Of a stretch of DNA of 64,000 nt, positions 1 to 12,898 are shown piece by piece. The DNA lies in the NCBI GenBank assembly GCA_963932145.1, contig OZ010616.1, forward strand, positions 56,212,392 through 56,276,391. Reading direction: 5' to 3'. This DNA is from Acanthosepion lycidas. Its lineage: Eukaryota; Mollusca; Cephalopoda; Sepiida; Sepiidae. The first letter of the stretch is position 1. The number at the start of each line of letters is the position of its first letter. The notes beneath the pieces are model-generated. The model had not been told where the DNA came from and did no database searches. It saw only the letters and a list, made by a program, of their open reading frames with translations. The position numbers and the translations under genes are program-made.

Positions 1-1445
1 GCATTTAAATTTTTGAATATTAAAGTTGGCTGGAAAGAGAGTTCCACAAGAAAGGCAGTAAAGATAAGGATTACAGGGTGGGGAAGAATTAGAATCAGAA
101 ACATTAATGATGAATAGGAAGAAGAAAGGATAATCAGAACTACAGTAGATAACAATTGACATTGCATTTAAATTTTTGAATATTAAAGTTGGCTGGAAAG
201 AGAGTTCCACCAGAAAGGCAGTAAAGATAAGGGTTACATGGTGGGGAAGAATCAGAAACATTAATGATGAATACGAAGAAGAAAGAATAATCAGGAGGAT
301 GGTAGATAGCAATTGACATTGTATTTCAATTTTTGAATATTAAAGTTTGCTGGAAAGAGAGTTCCTCAAGAAAGCAGTAAAGATAAGGGTTACAGGGTGT
401 GGAAGAATTAGGATCAGAAAGATTAATGATGAATAGGGAGAAGAAAGGATAATCAGGACGACAGTAGATAGCAATTGACATTGCATTTAAATTTTTGAAT
501 ATGAAAGCTGGCTGGAAAGAGAGTTCCACAAGAAAGGCAGTAAATATAAGGGTTATAGGGTGTGGAAGAATTGGGTTCAGAAACATTAATGATGAATAGG
601 AAGAAGGAAGGATAATCAGGATAACAGTAGATAGCAATTGACATTGCATTTAAATTTTTGATATTAAAGTTGGCTGGAAAGAGAGTTCCACCAGAAAGGC
701 AGTAAAGATAAGGGTTACATGGTGGGGAAGAATTAGAATCAGAAACATTAATGATGAATGGGAAGAAGAAAGCATAATCAGGAGGAGCGAAGATAGCAAT
801 TGACATTGCATTTCAATTTTTAAATATTGAAGTTAGCTAGAAAGAGAGTTCCACAAGAAAGGCAGTAAAGATAAGGGTTACAGGGTGGTAAAGAATTAGT
901 ATCAGAAACATTAATGATGAATAGGGAGAAGAAAGGATAATCAGGACGACAGTAGATAGCAATTGACATTGCATTTCAATTTTTGAATATTAAAGTTGGC
1001 TGGAAAGAGAGTTCCACAAGAAAGGCAGTAAAGATAAGGGTTACTTGGTGGGGAAGAATTAGAATCAGAAACATTAATGATGAATAGGGAAAAGAAAGGA
1101 TAATCAGGAAGCGGGTAGATAGCAATTGACATTGCATTTCAATTTTTGAATATTAAAGTTGGCTGGAAAGAGAGTTCCACAAGAAAGGCAGTAAAGATAA
1201 GGGTTACTTGGTGGGGAAGAATTAGAATCAGAAACATTAATGATGAATAGGGAGAAGAAAGGATAATCAGGAAGCGGGTAGATAGCAATTGACATTGCAT
1301 TTCAATTTTTGAATATTAAAGTTTGCTGAAAAGAGAGTTCCACAAGAAAGGCAGTAAAGATAAGGGTTACAGGGTGGGGAAGAATTAGAATCAGAAACAT
1401 TAATGATGAATAGGGAGAAGAAAGGATAAAGAAAACAACAGTAGA

Positions 1446-3560
1446 TAGCAATTGACATTGCATTTCAATTTTTGAATATTAAAGTTGGCTGGAAAGAGAG
1501 TTCCACAAGAAAGGCAGTAAAGATAAGGGTTACAGGGTGGGGAAGAATTAGAATCAGAAACATTAATGATGAATAGGAAAAAGAAAGGATAATCAGGCCA
1601 ACAGTAGATAGCAATTGACATTGCATTTCAATTTTTGAATATTAAAGTTGGCTGGAAAGAGAGTTCCACAAGAAAGGCAGTAAAGATAAGGGTTACAGGG
1701 TGGGGAAGAATTAGAATCAGAAACATTAATGATGAATAGGAAAAAGAAAGGATAATGAAAACAACAGTAGATAGCAATTGACATTGCATTTCAATTTTTG
1801 AATATTAAAGTTTGCTGAAAAGAGAGTTCCACAAGAAAGGCAGTAAAGATAAGGGTTACAGGGTGGGGAAGAATTAGAATCAGAAACATTAATGATGAAT
1901 AGGGAGAAGAAAGGATAATGAAAACAACAGTAGATAGCAATTGACATTGCATTTCAATTTTTGAATATTAAAGTTGGCTGGAAAGAGAGTTCCACAAGAA
2001 AGGCAGTAAAGATAAGGGTTACAGGGTGGGGAAGAATTAGAATCAGAAACATTAATGATGAATAGGAAAAAGAAAGGATAATCAGGCCAACAGTAGATAG
2101 CAATTGACATTGCATTTCAATTTTTGAATATTAAAGTTGGCTGGAAAGAGAGTTCCACAAGAAAGGCAGTAAAGATAAGGGTTACAGGGTGGGGAAGAAT
2201 TAGAATCAGAAACATTAATGATGAATAGGGAGAAGAAAGGATAATGAAAACAACAGTAGATAGCAATTGACATTGCATTTCAATTTTTGAATATTAAAGT
2301 TTGCTGAAAAGAGAGTTCCACAAGAAAGGCAGTAAAGATAAGGGTTACAGGGTGGGGAAGAATTAGAATCAGAAACATTAATGATGAATAGGGAGAAGAA
2401 AGGATAATGAAAACAACAGTAGATAGCAATTGACATTGCATTTCAATTTTTGAATATTAAAGTTGACTGGAAAGAGAGTTCCACAAGAAAGGCAGTAAAG
2501 ATAAGGGTTACAGGGTGGGGAAGAATTAGAATCAGAAACATTAATGATGAATAGGAAAAAGAAAGGATAATCAGGCCAACAGTAGATAGCAATTGACATT
2601 GCATTTCAATTTTTGAATATTAAAGTTGGCTGGAAAGAGAGTTCCACAAGAAAGGCAGTAAAGATAAGGGTTACAGGGTGGGGAAGAATTAGAATCAGAA
2701 ACATTAATGATGAATAGGAAAAAGTAAGGATAATGAAAACAACAGTAGATAGCAATTGACATTGCATTTCAATTTTTGAATATTAAAGTTTGCTGAAAAG
2801 AGAGTTCCACAAGAAAGGCAGTAAAGATAAGGGTTACAGGGTGGGGAAGAATTAGAATCAGAAACATTAATGATGAATAGGAAAAAGAAAGGATAATCAG
2901 GCCAACAGTAGATAGCAATTGACATTGCATTTCAATTTTTGAATATTAAAGTTGGCTGGAAAGAGAGTTCCACAAGAAAGGCAGTAAAGATAAGGGTTAC
3001 AGGGTGGGGAAGAATTAGAATCAGAAACATTAATGATGAATAGGAAAAAGAAAGGATAATCAGGCCAACAGTAGATAGCAATTGACATTGCATTTCAATT
3101 TTTGAATATTAAAGTTGGCTGGAAAGAGAGTTCCACAAGAAAGGCAGTAAAGATAAGGGTTACAGGGTGGGGAAGAATTAGAATCAGAAACATTAATGAT
3201 GAATAGGGAGAAGAAAGGATAATGAAAACAACAGTAGATAGCAATTGACATTGCATTTCAATTTTTGAATATTAAAGTTTGCTGAAAAGAGAGTTCCACA
3301 AGAAAGGCAGTAAAGATAAGGGTTACAGGGTGGGGAAGAATTAGAATCAGAAACATTAATGATGAATAGGGAGAAGAAAGGATAATGAAAACAACAGTAG
3401 ATAGCAATTGACATTGCATTTCAATTTTTGAATATTAAAGTTGGCTGGAAAGAGAGTTCCACAAGAAAGGCAGTAAAGATAAGGGTTACAGGGTGGGGAA
3501 GAATTAGAATCAGAAACATTAATGATGAATAGGAAAAAGAAAGGATAATCAGGCCAACAG
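1446..3560. repeat. Trimeric (489-bp) higher-order repeat inside the satellite
   Basis: Monomers fall into classes by body (gttggctgg or gtttgctgaaaag) and by linker (caggccaacag or gaaaacaacag). Here they cycle in threes: normal body plus ggcc linker, normal body plus gaaaac linker, tgctgaa body plus gaaaac linker. Equivalent monomers recur at 489 bp (for example 1,593, 2,082, 2,571, 3,060 and 3,549). The same kind of block reappears near 6,370-7,160 and 9,680-10,250. Confidence 0.85.
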
Positions 3561-4236
3561 TAGATAGCAATTGACATTGCATTTCAATTTTTGAATATTA
3601 AAGTTGGCTGGAAAGAGAGTTCCACAAGAAAGGCAGTAAAGATAAGGGTTACTTGGTGGGGAAGAATTAGTATCAGAAACATTAATGATGAATAGGGAGA
3701 AGAAAGGATAATCAGGACGACAGTAGATAGCAATTGACATTGCATTTCAATTTTAGAATCTTAAAGTTGGCTGGAAAGAGAGTTCCACAAGAAAGGCAGT
3801 AAAGATAATGGTTACTTGGTGGGGAAGAATTAGAATCAGAAACATTAATGATGAATAGGAAGAAGAAAGCATAATCAGGAGGAGGGTAGATAGCAATTGA
3901 CATTGCATTTAAATTTTTGAATATTAAAGTTGGCTGGAAACAGAGTTCCACAAGAAAGGCAGTAAAGATAAGGGTTACTTCGTGGGGAAGAATTAGAATC
4001 AGAAACATTAATGATGAATAGGAAGAAGAAAGCATAATCAGGAGGAGGGTTGATAGCAATTGACATTGCATTTAAATTTTTGAATATGAAAGTTGGCTGG
4101 AAAGAGAGTTCCACAAGAAAGGCAGTAAAGATAAGGGTTACATGGTGGGGAAGAATTAGAATCAGAAACATTAATGATGAATAGGAAGAAGAAAGGATAA
4201 TCAGAACTACAGTAGATAGCAATTGACATTGCATTT

Positions 4237-7200
4237 AAATTTTTGAATATTAAAGTTGGCTGGAAAGAGAGTTCCACAAGAAAGGCAGTAAAGATAAGGA
4301 TTACAGGGTGGGGAAGAATTAGAATCAGAAACATTAATGATGAATAGGAAGAAGAAAGGATAATCAGAACTACAGTAGATAGCAATTGACATTGCATTTA
4401 AATTTTTGAATATTAAAGTTGGCTGGAAAGAGAGTTCCACCAGAAAGGCAGTAAAGATAAGGGTTACATGGTGGGGAAGAATTAGAATCAGAAACATTAA
4501 TGATGAATACGAAGAAGAAAGAATAATCAGGAGGATGGTAGATAGCAATTGACATTGTATTTCAATTTTTGAATATTAAAGTTTGCTGGAAAGAGAGTTC
4601 CTCAAGAAAGCAGTAAAGATAAGGGTTACAGGGTGTGGAAGAATTAGGATCAGAAAGATTAATGATGAATAGGGAGAAGAAAGGATAATCAGGACGACAG
4701 TAGATAGCAATTGACATTGCATTTAAATTTTTGAATATGAAAGCTGGCTGGAAAGAGAGTTCCACAAGAAAGGCAGTAAATATAAGGGTTATAGGGTGGG
4801 GAAGAATTAGGTTCAGAAACATTAATGATGAATAGGAAGAAGAAAGGATAATCAGGATAACAGTAGATAGCAATTGACATTGCATTTAAATTTTTGATAT
4901 TAAAGTTGGTTGGAAAGAGAGTTCCACCAGAAAGGCAGTAAACATAAGGGTTACATGGTGGGGAAGAATTAGAATCAGAAACATTAATGATGAATGGGAA
5001 GAAGAAAGCATAATCAGGAGGAGCGAAGATAGCAATTGACATTGCATTTCAATTTTTAAATATTGAAGTTAGCTAGAAAGAGAGTTCCACAAGAAAGGCA
5101 GTAAAGATAACGGTTAAAGGGTGGTAAAGAATTAGTATCAGAAACATTAATGATGAATAGGGAGAAGAAAGGATAATCAGGACGACAGTAGATAGCAATT
5201 GACATTGCATTTCAATTTTTGAATATTAAAGTTGGCTGGAAAGAGAGTTCCACAAGAAAGGCAGTAAAGATAAGGGTTACTTGGTGGGGAAGAATTAGAA
5301 TCAGAAACATTAATGATGAATAGGGAGAAGAAAGGATAATCAGGAAGCGGGTAGATAGCAATTGACATTGCATTTCAATTTTTGAATATTAAAGTTGGCT
5401 GGAAAGAGAGTTCCACAAGAAAGGCAGTAAAGATAAGGGTTACATGGTGGGGAAGAATTAGAATCAGAAACATTAATGATGAATAGGGAGAAGAAAGCAT
5501 AATCAGGAGGAGGGTAGATAGCAATTGACATTGCATTTCAATTTTAGAATCTTAAAGTTGGCTGGAAAGAGAGTTCCACAAGAAAGGCAGTAAAGATAAT
5601 GGTTACTTGGTGGGGAAGAATTAGAATCAGAAACATTAATGATGAATAGGAAGAAGAAAGCATAATCAGGAGGAGGGTAGATAGCAATTGACATTGCATT
5701 TCAATTTTTGAATATTAAAGTTGGCTGGAAACAGAGTTCCACAAGAAAGGCAGTAAAGATAAGGGTTACTTTGTGGGGAAGAATTAGAATCAGAAACATT
5801 AATGATGAATAGGAAGAAGAAAGCATAATCAGGAGGAGGGTTGATAGCAATTGACATTGCATTTAAATTTTTGAATATGAAAGTTGGCTGGAAAGAGAGT
5901 TCCACAAGTAAGGCAGTAAAGATAACGGTTACATGGTGGGGAAGAATTAGAATCAGAAACATTAATGATGAATAGGGAGAAGTAAGGATAATCAGGACGA
6001 CAGTAGATAGCAATTGACATTGCATTTAAATTTTTGAATATTAAAGTTGGCTGGAAAGAGAGTTCCACAAGAAAGGCAGTAAAGATAAGGATTACAGGGT
6101 GGGGAAGAATTAGAATCAGAAACATTAATGATGAATAGGAAGAAGAAAGGATAATCAGAACTACAGTAGATAGCAATTGACATTGCATTTAAATTTTTGA
6201 ATATTAAAGTTGGCTGGAAAGAGAGTTCCACCAGAAAGGCAGTAAAGATAAGTGTTACATGGTGGGGAAGAATTAGAATCAGAAACATTAATGATGAATA
6301 GGGAGAAGAAAGAATAATCAGGAGGATGGTAGATAGCAATTGACATTGTATTTCAATTTTTGAATATTAAAGTTGGCTGGAAAGAGAGTTCCACAAGAAA
6401 GGCAGTAAAGATAAGGGTTACAGGGTGGGGAAGAATTAGAATCAGAAACATTAATGATGAATAGGAAAAAGAAAGGATAATCAGGCCAACAGTAGATAGC
6501 AATTGACATTGCATTTCAATTTTTGAATATTAAAGTTGGCTGGAAAGAGAGTTCCACAAGAAAGGCAGTAAAGATAAGGGTTACAGGGTGGGGAAGAATT
6601 AGAATCAGAAACATTAATGATGAATAGGGAGAAGAAAGGATAATGAAAACAACAGTAGATAGCAATTGACATTGCATTTCAATTTTTGAATATTAAAGTT
6701 TGCTGAAAAGAGAGTTCCACAAGAAAGGCAGTAAAGATAAGGGTTACAGGGTGGGGAAGAATTAGAATCAGAAACATTAATGATGAATAGGGAGAAGAAA
6801 GGATAATGAAAACAACAGTAGATAGCAATTGACATTGCATTTCAATTTTTGAATATTAAAGTTTGCTGAAAAGAGAGTTCCACAAGAAAGGCAGTAAAGA
6901 TAAGGGTTACAGGGTGGGGAAGAATTAGAATCAGAAACATTAATGATGAATAGGGAGAAGAAAGGATAATGAAAACAACAGTAGATAGCAATTGACATTG
7001 CATTTCAATTTTTGAATATTAAAGTTGGCTGGAAAGAGAGTTCCACAAGAAAGGCAGTAAAGATAAGGGTTACAGGGTGGGGAAGAATTAGAATCAGAAA
7101 CATTAATGATGAATAGGAAAAAGAAAGGATAATCAGGCCAACAGTAGATAGCAATTGACATTGCATTTCAATTTTTGAATATTAAAGTTGGCTGGAAAGA

Positions 7201-8145
7201 GAGTTCCACAAGAAAGGCAGTAAAGATAAGGGTTACTTGGTGGGAAAGAATTAGTATCAGAAACATTAATGATGAATAGGGAGAGGAAAGGATAATCAGG
7301 ACGACAGTAGATAGCAATTGACATTGCATTTCAATTTTAGAATCTTAAAGTTGGCTGGAAAGAGAGTTCCACAAGAAAGGCAGTAAAGATAATGGTTACT
7401 TGGTGGGGAAGAATTAGAATCAGAAACATTAATGATGAATATGAAGAAGAAAGCATAATCAGGACGAGGGTAGATAGCAATTGACATTGCATTTAAATTT
7501 TTGAATATTAAAGTTGGCTGGAAACAGAGTTCCACAAGAAAGGCAGTAAAGATAAGGGTTACTTCGTGGGGAAGAATTAGAATCAGAAACATTAATGATG
7601 AATAGGAAGAAGAAAGCATAATCAGGAGTAGGGTTGATAGCAATTGACATTGCATTTAAATTTTTGAATATGAAAGTTGGCATGAAAGAGAGTTCCACAA
7701 GAAAGGCAGTAAAGATAAGGGTTACATGGTGGGGAAGAATTAGAATCAGAAACATTAATGATGAATAGGAAGAAGAAAGGATAATCAGAACTACAGTAGA
7801 TAGCAATTGACATTGCATTTAAATTTTTGAATATTAAAGTTGGCTGGAAAGAGAGTTCCACAAGAAAGGCAGTAAAGATAAGGGTTACAGGGTGGGGAAG
7901 AATTAGAATCAGAAACATTAATGATGAATAGGAAGAAGAAAGGATAATCAGAACTACAGTAGATAGCAATTGACATTGCATTTCAATTTTTGAATATTAA
8001 AGTTGGCTGGAAAGAGAGTTCCACCAGAAAGGCAGTAAAGATAAGGGTTACATGGTGGGGAAGAATTAGAATCAGAAACATTAATGATGAATACGAAGAA
8101 GAAAGAATAATCAGGAGGATGGTAGATAGCAATTGACATTGTATT
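4237..8145. repeat. Long-range duplicated satellite block
   Basis: A distinctive monomer series (gttcctcaagaaagcag variant, then a gaaagctgg variant, then a monomer lacking two bases in atttttgatatt, then gttagctag) occurs near 326, 4,562 and 8,146. The spacings of 4,236 and 3,584 bp are close to 26 and 22 monomers. Whole blocks were therefore duplicated after the variants arose, with later gain or loss of monomers between blocks. Another partial copy of the series, near 9,604, is followed by a different monomer type, as expected at an unequal-exchange junction. Confidence 0.8.
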
Positions 8146-11100
8146 TCAATTTTTGAATATTAAAGTTTGCTGGAAAGAGAGTTCCTCAAGAAAGCAGTAA
8201 AGATAAGGGTTACAGGGTGTGGAAGAATTAGGATCAGAAAGATTAATGATGAATAGGGAGAAGAAAGGATAATCAGGACGACAGTAGATAGCAATTGACA
8301 TTGCATTTAAATTTTTGAATATGAAAGCTGGCTGGAAAGAGAGTTCCACAAGAAAGGCAGTAAATATAAGGGTTATAGGGTGTGGAAGAATTGGGTTCAG
8401 AAACATTAATGATGAATAGGAAGAAGAAAGGATAATCAGGATAACAGTAGATAGCAATTGACATTGCATTTAAATTTTTGATATTAAAGTTGGCTGGAAA
8501 GAGAGTTCCACCAGAAAGGCAGTAAACATAAGGGTTACATGGTGGGTAAGAATTAGAATCAGAAACATTAATGATGAATGGGAAGAAGAAAGCATAATCA
8601 GGAGGAGCGAAGATAGCAATTGACATTGCATTTCAATTTTTAAATATTGAAGTTAGCTAGAAAGAGAGTTCCACAAGAAAGGCAGTAAAGATAACGGTTA
8701 AAGGGTGGTAAAGAATTAGTATCAGAAACATTAATGATGAATAGGGAGAAGAAAGGATAATCAGGACGACAGTAGATAGCAATTGACATTGCATTTCAAT
8801 TTTTGAATATTAAAGTTGGCTGGAAAGAGAGTTCCACAAGAAAGGCAGTAAAGATAAGGGTTACTTGGTGGGGAAGAATTAGAATCAGAAACATTAATGA
8901 TGAATAGGGAGAAGAAAGGATAATGAAAACAACAGTAGATAGCAATTGACATTGCATTTCAATTTTTGAATATTAAAGTTGGCTGGAAAGAGAGTTCCAC
9001 AAGAAAGGCAGTAAAGATAAGGGTTACTTCGTGGGGAAGAATTAGAATCAGAAACATTAATGATGAATAGGAAGAAGAAAGCATAATCAGGAGGAGGGTT
9101 GATAGCAATTGACATTGCATTTAAATTTTTGAATATGAAAGTTGGCTGGAAAGAGAGTTCCACAAGAAAGGCAGTAAAGATAACGGTTACATGGTGGGGA
9201 AGAATTAGAATCAGAAACATTAATGATGAATAGGGAGAAGTAAGGATAATCAGGACGACAGTAGATAGCAATTGACATTGCATTTAAATTTTTGAATATT
9301 AAAGTTGGCTGGAAAGAGAGTTCCACAAGAAAGGCAGTAAAGATAAGGATTACAGGGTGGGGAAGAATTAGAATCAGAAACATTAATGATGAATAGGAAG
9401 AAGAAAGGATAATCAGAACTACAGTAGATAGCAATTGACATTGCATTTAAATTTTTGAATATTAAAGTTGGCTGGAAAGAGAGTTCCACCAGAAAGGCAG
9501 TAAAGATAAGGGTTACATGGTGGGGAAGAATTAGAATCAGAAACATTAATGATGAATAGAGAGAAGAAAGAATAATCAGGAGGATGGTAGATAGCAATTG
9601 ACATTGTATTTCAATTTTTGAATATTAAAGTTTGCTGGAAAGAGAGTTCCTCAAGAAAGCAGTAAAGATAAGGGTTACAGGGTGGGGAAGAATTAGAATC
9701 AGAAACATTAATGATGAATAGGAAAAAGAAAGGATAATCAGGCCAACAGTAGATAGCAATTGACATTGCATTTCAATTTTTGAATATTAAAGTTGGCTGG
9801 AAAGAGAGTTCCACAAGAAAGGCAGTAAAGATAAGGGTTACAGGGTGGGGAAGAATTAGAATCAGAAACATTAATGATGAATAGGGAGAAGAAAGGATAA
9901 TGAAAACAACAGTAGATAGCAATTGACATTGCATTTCAATTTTTGAATATTAAAGTTTGCTGAAAAGAGAGTTCCACAAGAAAGGCAGTAAAGATAAGGG
10001 TTACAGGGTGGGGAAGAATTAGAATCAGAAACATTAATGATGAATAGGGAGAAGAAAGGATAATGAAAACAACAGTAGATAGCAATTGACATTGCATTTC
10101 AATTTTTGAATATTAAAGTTGGCTGGAAAGAGAGTTCCACAAGAAAGGCAGTAAAGATAAGGGTTACAGGGTGGGGAAGAATTAGAATCAGAAACATTAA
10201 TGATGAATAGGAAAAAGAAAGGATAATCAGGCCAACAGTAGATAGCAATTGACATTGCATTTAAATTTTTGAATATGAAAGCTGGCTGGAAAGAGAGTTC
10301 CACAAGAAAGGCAGTAAAGATAAGGGTTACTTGGTGGGGAAGAATTAGAATCAGAAACATTAATGATGAATAGGGAGAAGAAAGGATAATCAGGAAGCGG
10401 GTAGATAGCAATTGACATTGCATTTCAATTTTTGAATATTAAAGTTGGCTGGAAAGAGAGTTCCACAAGAAAGGCAGTAAAGATAAGGGTTACTTGGTGG
10501 GGAAGAATTAGTATCAGAAACATTAATGATGAATAGGGAGAAGAAAGGATAATCAGGACGACAGTAGATAGCAATTGACATTGCATTTCAATTTTAGAAT
10601 CTTAAAGTTGGCTGGAAAGAGAGTTCCACAAGAAAGGCAGTAAAGATAATGGTTACTTCGTGGGGAAGAATTAGAATCAGAAACATTAATGATGAATAGG
10701 AAGAAGAAAGCATAATCAGGAGGAGGGTAGATAGCAATTGACATTGCATTTAAATTTTTGAATATTAAAGTTGGCTGGAAACAGAGTTCCACAAGAAAGG
10801 CAGTAAAGATAAGGGTTACTTCGTGGGGAAGAATTAGAATCAGAAACATTAATGATGAATAGGAAGAAGAAAGCATAATCAGGAGGAGGGTTGATAGCAA
10901 TTGACATTGCATTTCAATTTTTGAATATTAAAGTTTGCTGAAAAGAGAGTTCCACAAGAAAGGCAGTAAAGATAAGGGTTACAGGGTGGGGAAGAATTAG
11001 AATCAGAAACATTAATGATGAATAGGGAGAAGAAAGGATAATGAAAACAACAGTAGATAGCAATTGACATTGCATTTCAATTTTTGAATATTAAAGTTGG

Positions 11101-11700
11101 CTGGAAAGAGAGTTCCACAAGAAAGGCAGTAAAGGTAAGGGTTACATGGTGGGGACAAATTAGAATCAGAAACATTAATGATGAATAGGGAGAAGAAAGG
11201 ATAATCAGGAGGCGGGTAGATAGCAATTGACATTGCATTTCAATTTTTGAATATTAAAGTTGGCTGGAAAGAGAGTTCCACAAGAAAGGCAGTAAAGATA
11301 AGGGTTACTGGGTGGGGAAGAATTAGAATCAGAAACATTAATGATGAATAGGAAGAAGAAAGGATAATCAGGAGGAGGGTAGATAGCAATTGACATTGCA
11401 TTTCAATTTTTGAATATTAAAGTTGGCTGGAAAGAGAGTTCCACAAGAAAGGCAGTAAAGATAAGGGTTACATGGTGGGGAAGAATTAGAATCAGAAACA
11501 TTAACGATGAATAGGAAGAAGAAAGCATAATCAGGAGGAGGGTAGATAGCAATTGACATTGCATTTAATGTTTTGCATATTAAAGTTAGCTAGAAAGAGA
11601 ATTCCACAAGAAAGGCTGTAAAGATAAGGGTTACATGGTGGGGAAGAATTAGAATCAGAAACTTTAATGATGAATAGGGAGAAGAAAGGACAATCATATA

Positions 11701-11780
11701 TTAGGTTGGTGCAAAAATAATGTCGTTTTGTCACATATGTTACTATGTGAGAAAATGACATTATTTTTGCACCAACCTAA
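11701..11780. mobile_element. Mariner-type palindromic MITE (80 bp)
   Basis: The element starts ttaggttggtgcaaaaataa and ends with its reverse complement, flanked by TA on both sides (11,699-11,700 and 11,781-11,782). It is almost entirely a hairpin with a small central loop. The termini resemble mariner/MADE1-type inverted repeats. It sits immediately after the last satellite monomer. Two relatives lie at 36,174 and 52,203. Confidence 0.92.
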
Positions 11781-12005
11781 TATATATATATATATTAAAA
11801 AAAAAAAAGATTCTAAAATATAATGTATGTAATATTTATATATGTTCTGAAGGTTGTCATAGCTCAGGTTGGTTGTAGGTGCAAGTTCCCAGTTTATAAA
11901 ATGCTTCTACGATATATATCTGATACCTAAGTCCAGTGAAGGCAAACCACTGACATCTCATAACCAGCTTCTTTGCATAGATAGATTTTGGCAGTCTATT
12001 TGGAG
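11781..12005. other. Short non-repetitive gap
   Basis: A (TA)n run and a poly(A) tract follow the MITE, then about 180 bases of sequence I do not recognise. The satellite does not resume. The 60-75-residue ORFs here show no family motif. Confidence 0.6.
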
Positions 12006-12898
12006 CAGGCATGTCAAACTCAGGGTATATGGAGGACCACATTGGCCATATCTGCAGACTTCAGGGCTGCACCTGCTTACAGTCTTACATTAATCACAGC
12101 TAGTGGTAACTAAACTTGAAATACAAAATACAATACAAGGTAGTACAATTTAAACATTTTTATGTTGTCCTGATGTTTGACATCACTTTAAACAAACTGT
12201 TTTCGATATATCAGGTTGGAATGTCTGTGTAGATCCGACTTTGATCAAAGATGACAAATGTTCATCAGTTAATCTGGTTCCGTGTGACATTTTTTTCTTT
12301 CATAAATGAAAATAACTGCTCACTGACATGTCGAATCAAACATCACCATAATCTTTATGGTAAACTTTCTGAAGTTCTTAAATGTCTGAGGAAGATATGA
12401 AAAAATCCGGGTACCCCTACTTCTAGGTACTTTCCCTTGAGTGTTAAGTCAGTCTGCATTTCCAGTAGTTCCATCTGTAGACTTTCTTCTGCCTGAACAA
12501 CATCAAAAGTCAATGGTGCTGAGAATAATGCAAACTGATATTCACAAGATGAAAAATCTTCACTGAAATTCCTTTTACATGCATCTTGGCAGCCTTCAAA
12601 AAAGTTTCTCTAGCTGTGGTATATTGAAAAATTTTTCTATGCTGGTAATGCAAATTATTAAAAACAGGTTTTTTTTCAATTGATATGATTAGATTGTTTA
12701 TTCTATCTCGATGGGTTTTTTGTTTTCGAATGTCAGCAACTATTTTTAACTTCTGGTTAATCATGTGATCATCCTTGACAACAAAATAAAAAGAAATGTA
12801 AAGTGAAAAAAATGTCTGAATAGAAACCTTTGTGAGGGCCACCAAAATACATGTAAAAGGTCACATGTGGTTTGCTAGCTGCCAGTTTGGCAGACCTG
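12006..12898 (-). mobile_element. Degraded hAT element with transposase remnant
   Basis: The left end (caggcatgtcaaactcaggg) looks like a hAT terminal inverted repeat. The right end, read in reverse (caggtctgccaaactggc), is a diverged partner. Between them the minus strand carries the C-terminal part of a hAT transposase of the GTF2IRD2/SCAND3 type in several broken frames: QMELLEMQTDLTLKGKYLEV near 12,440-12,500, then SVSSYFHL, then RLTDEHLSSLIKVGSTQTF and a final QTSGQ near 12,165-12,280, which corresponds to the hAT dimerisation region. Frameshifts and stops make it a pseudogene. No clean 8-bp target duplication is visible, so it is old. The DNA-binding and catalytic N-terminal parts are missing. 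Confidence 0.78.

Larger units (their letters stand above)
1..11694. repeat. 163-bp satellite array derived from a LINE 3' end
   Basis: About 72 head-to-tail monomers run from the left edge to 11,694. I counted 163 bases in the monomer beginning near 1,612; a few variants are 1-3 bases shorter. On the minus strand each monomer reads as the last residues of a LINE reverse-transcriptase protein (GTLFPANFNIQKFKCNVNCY), a stop, then about 90 bases of 3' untranslated sequence before the next copy begins. The same core, from gtagata through gcatttaaatttttga to gagttcca, occurs once in the dispersed LINE at 31,869-31,947. Because 163 is not a multiple of three, the reading frame shifts every monomer, which produces a ladder of overlapping short ORFs that are not genes. 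The array continues beyond the window, so its true length is unknown. Confidence 0.95.

Noticed and set aside
1..11694. Ladder of 61-129-residue minus-strand ORFs as a gene family
   Set aside because: They are frame-shifted readings of one 163-bp tandem repeat, overlap each other every monomer, and consist of a LINE tail plus its 3' UTR.
1..11694. CRISPR array
   Set aside because: Units are contiguous 163-bp monomers without unique spacers, in a eukaryotic transposon-rich context.
11701..11780. Human MADE1 contamination
   Set aside because: The termini resemble MADE1, but the interior differs, three different copies exist, and one is nested in a mollusc-type maT element, so they are native mariner MITEs.
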